The notes under the pieces: model-generated
Databases searched by the model: none
Seen by the model: only the letters and a program-made list of their open reading frames with translations
Told to the model about the DNA's origin: nothing
Program-made: the position numbers and the translations under genes
In this document: in pieces, positions 60,949-64,000 of the stretch
Numbering within the stretch: position 1 is the stretch's first letter
Layout: every line of letters starts with the position of its first letter
NCBI RefSeq assembly: GCF_002902945.1
Contig: NZ_CP026102.1
Span: forward strand, 2,294,001 to 2,358,000
Source of the DNA: Paraburkholderia caribensis
GTDB taxonomy: Bacteria; Pseudomonadota; Gammaproteobacteria; Burkholderiales; Burkholderiaceae
Length of the DNA stretch: 64,000 nt
Direction: 5' to 3'

Positions 60949-62103
60949 ATGCGTCGTTCGATCCGCTTTCACCGTGCAAGCGTATTCGCTGCTGCGGCAT
61001 TCATCCTGACGGCTTCCTGTGCCGCACGTGCAGACTACACCGGCGCGGCGCGCACGTTCCTGTTCAATCCCGCCGTGCAGATTCCGTTCTCCGATACCGC
61101 GAAGTTCAAGAAGAAACCGCCCTACGTGATCGGCTTTTCGAATGCGGGACTCGGCGACAGCTGGCGCGTCGTGATGCAGCACTCGTTGATGAAGGCGGCG
61201 GCCGAGCATCCCGACCAGATCAAGCAATTGTTGATCACCAACGGCAACATGGACGACGCCAAACAGGCTGCCGACATTCAGGACCTGATCTCGCGCGGCG
61301 TGGATCTGCTGATCGTCAGTGCGAACACGCAAAAGGCGCTCGACCCCGTCGTCACGCGTGCGATGAAACAGGGCATTCCCGTCGTGATGGTCGACCGGCG
61401 CATTTCATCGGACAACTTCGTATCGTTCGTGACGGGTTCCGATGCGATGATGGGCCGCGTGTGGGCGCAATGGATCGTCGAGAAGCTGCACGGCAAGGGC
61501 AACGTGATCATGCTGGCGGGCCAGGCGGGCTCCAGCGTCAGCGCCGACCGTGAAGCCGCCGCGCACGAAGTGTTCTCGCAATATCCCGGCATCAAGGTGC
61601 TCGACACGGTCTACTCCGACTGGAGCCCCGTAAAGGCCAAGCAGCAGATGCAGGCGATGATCGCGAAGTACGGGCACACCATCAACGCCGTATGGTGCGC
61701 GCATGGCTTGCCCGTCGCGGGCTCGATCGAAGCGTTCCTTGCGGCTGGCTTCAAGCCCGGCGAAATCCCGCCACACACGACAGCCGACCTCAACGGTCCG
61801 CTCCAATTGGCGTTGAAGTACAAGATTCCGATGCTCGAAATCGGCTATCCGCCTTCTATGGGCGGCACATCGCTCGATGTTGCGCTCAAGGTACTGCAAG
61901 GTCAGCCATTGCCGAAAATCTACGAGATCAGCCCGCAGATCGCGCTGACGCGTGGCGACGAGACGGCGTCGGTGCCACATCCCGATCAGTACATCGATCA
62001 GGTCGTCGATGCAAAGGGTCCGCCCGACAAGATCATCGACGGCGGCATGGGAGCGGACTACAACCCGTCGACGTTCAAGATCAAGCTGCCGGGTGAGAAA
62101 TGA
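60949..62103 (+). CDS. Periplasmic binding protein of a sugar-type ABC importer
   Basis: 384 residues from the ATG at 60949, chosen for GGAGA and because the signal peptide MRRSIRFHRASVFAAAAFILTASCAARA starts there; in-frame starts at 60919 and 60862 are upstream. The mature type 1 binding fold has YVIGFSNAGLGDSWRVVMQHSL, GVDLLIVSANTQKALDPVVTRA, VVMVDRRISSDNFVSFVTGSD and VIMLAGQAGSSVSADREAAAHEVF. It is longer than RbsB by about 70 residues, mostly at the start and end. It heads a second ribose-type importer operon, and its stop overlaps the ATPase start. Confidence 0.88.
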   Translation: MRRSIRFHRASVFAAAAFILTASCAARADYTGAARTFLFNPAVQIPFSDTAKFKKKPPYVIGFSNAGLGDSWRVVMQHSLMKAAAEHPDQIKQLLITNGNMDDAKQAADIQDLISRGVDLLIVSANTQKALDPVVTRAMKQGIPVVMVDRRISSDNFVSFVTGSDAMMGRVWAQWIVEKLHGKGNVIMLAGQAGSSVSADREAAAHEVFSQYPGIKVLDTVYSDWSPVKAKQQMQAMIAKYGHTINAVWCAHGLPVAGSIEAFLAAGFKPGEIPPHTTADLNGPLQLALKYKIPMLEIGYPPSMGGTSLDVALKVLQGQPLPKIYEISPQIALTRGDETASVPHPDQYIDQVVDAKGPPDKIIDGGMGADYNPSTFKIKLPGEK

Positions 62104-63674
62104 ACGCGCATATAGCGGGTGTTTCAGGTAATGGCGTCGCGTCCCCGCCCGACGTCATCCAGGTCAGCGGCATCGTCAAGCAGTTCCCTGGCGTCAAGAG
62201 CCTCGATGACGTGAGCTTCGGCGTGCGCGGCGGCGAAATTCACGCACTGGTCGGCGAAAATGGCGCGGGCAAATCGACACTGATGAAGGTGCTCGCCGGC
62301 GCGTATCTGCCGGACGAGGGCGCATTGTGCTTCGACGGTCAGCCCGTCGCGTGGAAGTCCCCCGCAGACGCAAAGGCGCACGGCGTTCACATCATCTATC
62401 AGGAACTCGTGCTGTTTCCACAGTCGAGCGTCGCGCAGAACATCTTCGCGGGGATCGAGCCTCGCACCCGGCTCGGCACCATCGACCACCGTGCGATGAA
62501 CGAACGCGCCGCCACGTTGCTGCACGAACTCGGCGTGCAACTCGATCCGCGCGAGCGAGTGGGCGCGCTCTCTGTCGCAAGCCAGCAGATGGTCGAGATC
62601 GCAAAGGCGATGGCGAGCGAAATACGCGTGCTCATCCTCGACGAACCGACGGCGGTCATCGCCGGCAAGGAAGTGCAGCTCCTCTTCGACCGGCTGCGCG
62701 TGCTGCGCGCGCGCGGCGTCGCAATTATCTACATCTCGCACCGGCTGGATGAAATCTTCGAACTGTGCAACCGCGTGACCGTCATGAAGGACGGCCGCAA
62801 GATCGGCACACAAGCCGTGTCGGAAACGACCCGCGCCGAGCTCGTGCGCATGATGGTCGGCCGCGAAATGAAAGACATCTATCCGCCAAAGCCCACGCTG
62901 GCCCCGGGCGGCACGGTCCTGATGAACGTCGAAGGTCTGCAGGTCGGCAATCGGGTCGTCGATGCTTCGCTCGCCGTGCGCGCGGGCGAAATCGTCGGGC
63001 TCGCCGGTATGGTCGGCTCGGGCCGCACCGAACTCGCGTCCGGCCTGTTCGGCGCGTTGCCCGCGCGCGGCACCGTCGAAGTGCGTGGCGCGCGCCATAC
63101 GCGTATGACGCCAGCAACGGCGATCCGCCTCGGTCTCGGCTTTGTCACGGAAGACCGTAAATCCGAAGGCTTGCTGATGTACCTGAACGTCGCGCAGAAC
63201 GTCACGGCGACCACCCTCCGGCGCGTGTCCCGGTTTGGATTGCTGAGAGCGAAAGAAGAGCGCACGGCAGGCGCGGATGCAATCCGCGAATACGGCATTG
63301 CGGGCGCGCGGCCTGCGGGCAGCGTCGCGACGCTCTCGGGGGGCAACCAGCAGAAGGTACTCATCAGCCGATGGGTACGCGTGTGCACCAGCGTGCTGAT
63401 TCTCGACGAACCGACCCGCGGTGTCGACATCGGCGCGAAGGCGGAAATCTATCGCCTGATGCGCGAACTGACGGATCGCGGCCTCGGCATCCTGATGATC
63501 AGTTCCGAGTTGCAGGAGGTAATCGGCATGTCCGACCGCGTGCTGGTGATGCGCGAAGGACGTATTGCGGGCGAACTCAGCGGCCAGCAGATGACCGAGC
63601 ACGACATCATGGCGCTCGCAACGGGCGGCGCGCAGCTCGCGCAGACGGGAGGCGCCGATGCGTACGCTCATTAG
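62100..63674 (+). CDS. Sugar ABC importer ATPase (RbsA-like), second system
   Basis: 524 residues, two ATPase domains. Domain 1: GENGAGKST, LSVASQQM signature variant and VLILDEPTAVI. Domain 2: degenerate GMVGSGRTEL, intact LSGGNQQK and VLILDEPTRGV. The ATG overlaps the binding-protein stop (ATGA). The permease gene starts before this one ends. Substrate unknown. Confidence 0.92.
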   Translation: MNAHIAGVSGNGVASPPDVIQVSGIVKQFPGVKSLDDVSFGVRGGEIHALVGENGAGKSTLMKVLAGAYLPDEGALCFDGQPVAWKSPADAKAHGVHIIYQELVLFPQSSVAQNIFAGIEPRTRLGTIDHRAMNERAATLLHELGVQLDPRERVGALSVASQQMVEIAKAMASEIRVLILDEPTAVIAGKEVQLLFDRLRVLRARGVAIIYISHRLDEIFELCNRVTVMKDGRKIGTQAVSETTRAELVRMMVGREMKDIYPPKPTLAPGGTVLMNVEGLQVGNRVVDASLAVRAGEIVGLAGMVGSGRTELASGLFGALPARGTVEVRGARHTRMTPATAIRLGLGFVTEDRKSEGLLMYLNVAQNVTATTLRRVSRFGLLRAKEERTAGADAIREYGIAGARPAGSVATLSGGNQQKVLISRWVRVCTSVLILDEPTRGVDIGAKAEIYRLMRELTDRGLGILMISSELQEVIGMSDRVLVMREGRIAGELSGQQMTEHDIMALATGGAQLAQTGGADAYAH

Positions 63675-64000
63675 ACGCCACGTCGCACCGAACGCAGCGC
63701 CATTCATCGTCGCAGTGCTGATCGCGGTGCTGTTTGTCACGGGCACGAACGTCAACGACCGTTTTTCGACGCTGTCCAATCTGCTGAACATCCATCAGCA
63801 GGCGACGGGCCTTGCGCTCGTCGCGCTCGGGCAGACGCTCGCCGTTCTGACAGGGGGCATCGATCTGTCCGTTGGTTCGTTGATCAGCGTGACAGCCACG
63901 CTCACATCCGGCATCTCCGATGCGACCCAAGGCGGATGGGGCATGGCGATTTCGGCCGCGATTGCGCTGTCCGTGATCGTGGGACTGGCCAATGGCCTGC
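63658..64000 (+). CDS. Sugar ABC importer permease (RbsC-like), 3' end outside window
   Basis: Only the first 114 residues are visible. It begins MRTLIRRHVAPNAAPFIVAVLIAVLF (TM1) and contains the family motif AVLTGGIDLSVGSLISVTATLTSGI. It overlaps the ATPase gene by 17 bases. Same family as the permease at 47654-48685, but the two are clearly different sequences. Confidence 0.9.
   Translation, partial: MRTLIRRHVAPNAAPFIVAVLIAVLFVTGTNVNDRFSTLSNLLNIHQQATGLALVALGQTLAVLTGGIDLSVGSLISVTATLTSGISDATQGGWGMAISAAIALSVIVGLANGL

Noticed and set aside
62124..63791. Long minus-strand open frame opposite the ABC ATPase (also 4566-6005 opposite the aldehyde dehydrogenase)
   Set aside because: High-GC shadow frames: low-complexity Arg/His/Ala-rich translations, no ribosome site, and the opposite strand encodes clear enzymes.
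1..64000. tRNA, rRNA, insertion sequences, phage genes
   Set aside because: None recognised on either strand; no transposase or integrase motif was seen in any convincing frame.

Overview
GC-rich, densely coded proteobacterial DNA whose gene content (aromatic-amine dehydrogenase type cluster, AEP biosynthesis genes, Burkholderia-type trimeric porin, DUF3331 protein, two ribose-type ABC importers, GlxA-like and IclR regulators) fits Burkholderiaceae, most likely Paraburkholderia or Caballeronia. The genus is inferred from gene content; no rRNA or marker gene is present.

Layout. 1-327: tail of a membrane protein. 564-6086: amine dehydrogenase operon (large subunit, MauE, MauD, TTQ small subunit, two cytochromes c, aldehyde dehydrogenase), then a porin. 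7520-8215: a long imperfect palindrome between convergent genes. 8257-13011 (minus): a four-gene 2-aminoethylphosphonate synthesis operon with two nucleotidyltransferase domains. 13239-19795: J-domain protein, chemoreceptor, FtsI-like penicillin-binding protein, TPR glycosyltransferase. 20231-45005: a large peptide-secretion island (below). 45196-52081: GntR regulator, sugar ABC importer and two polyol/uronate-type dehydrogenases. 52131-60715: diguanylate cyclase, DUF3331, GlxA-like regulator, SDR, IclR regulator with an MFS transporter and type II dehydroquinase (quinate/shikimate use), XRE regulator. 60949-end: a second sugar ABC importer, whose permease runs off the window.

The most interesting part is 20.2-45.0 kb. 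It holds 13 small genes whose products share a leader of exactly 26 residues ending in Gly-Gly: three single genes with unrelated cores (21862, 34374 minus, 40560) and ten near-identical tandem genes in two arrays of four and six (41421-44976). The same region carries a complete type I secretion system: a C39-peptidase ABC exporter with two N-terminal cyclic-nucleotide-binding domains, an HlyD-type adaptor, a TolC-like outer-membrane lipoprotein and a parvulin-type isomerase. It also encodes a sigma-54 activator without a receiver domain, a membrane Ser/Thr kinase, a PP2C phosphatase and a double-FHA membrane protein. Each of the five peptide transcription units is preceded by a -24/-12 element with an exact TGGCAC, so the activator in the exporter operon is the obvious candidate regulator. 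The proposed picture is a phospho-regulated, sigma-54-dependent secretion system exporting a family of Cys-free peptides. No modification enzyme and no recognisable immunity gene is visible. A caspase-like/FGE fusion, two DUF4399 proteins, an LRAT-fold protein and two small paralogous proteins lie in the same island with unknown roles.
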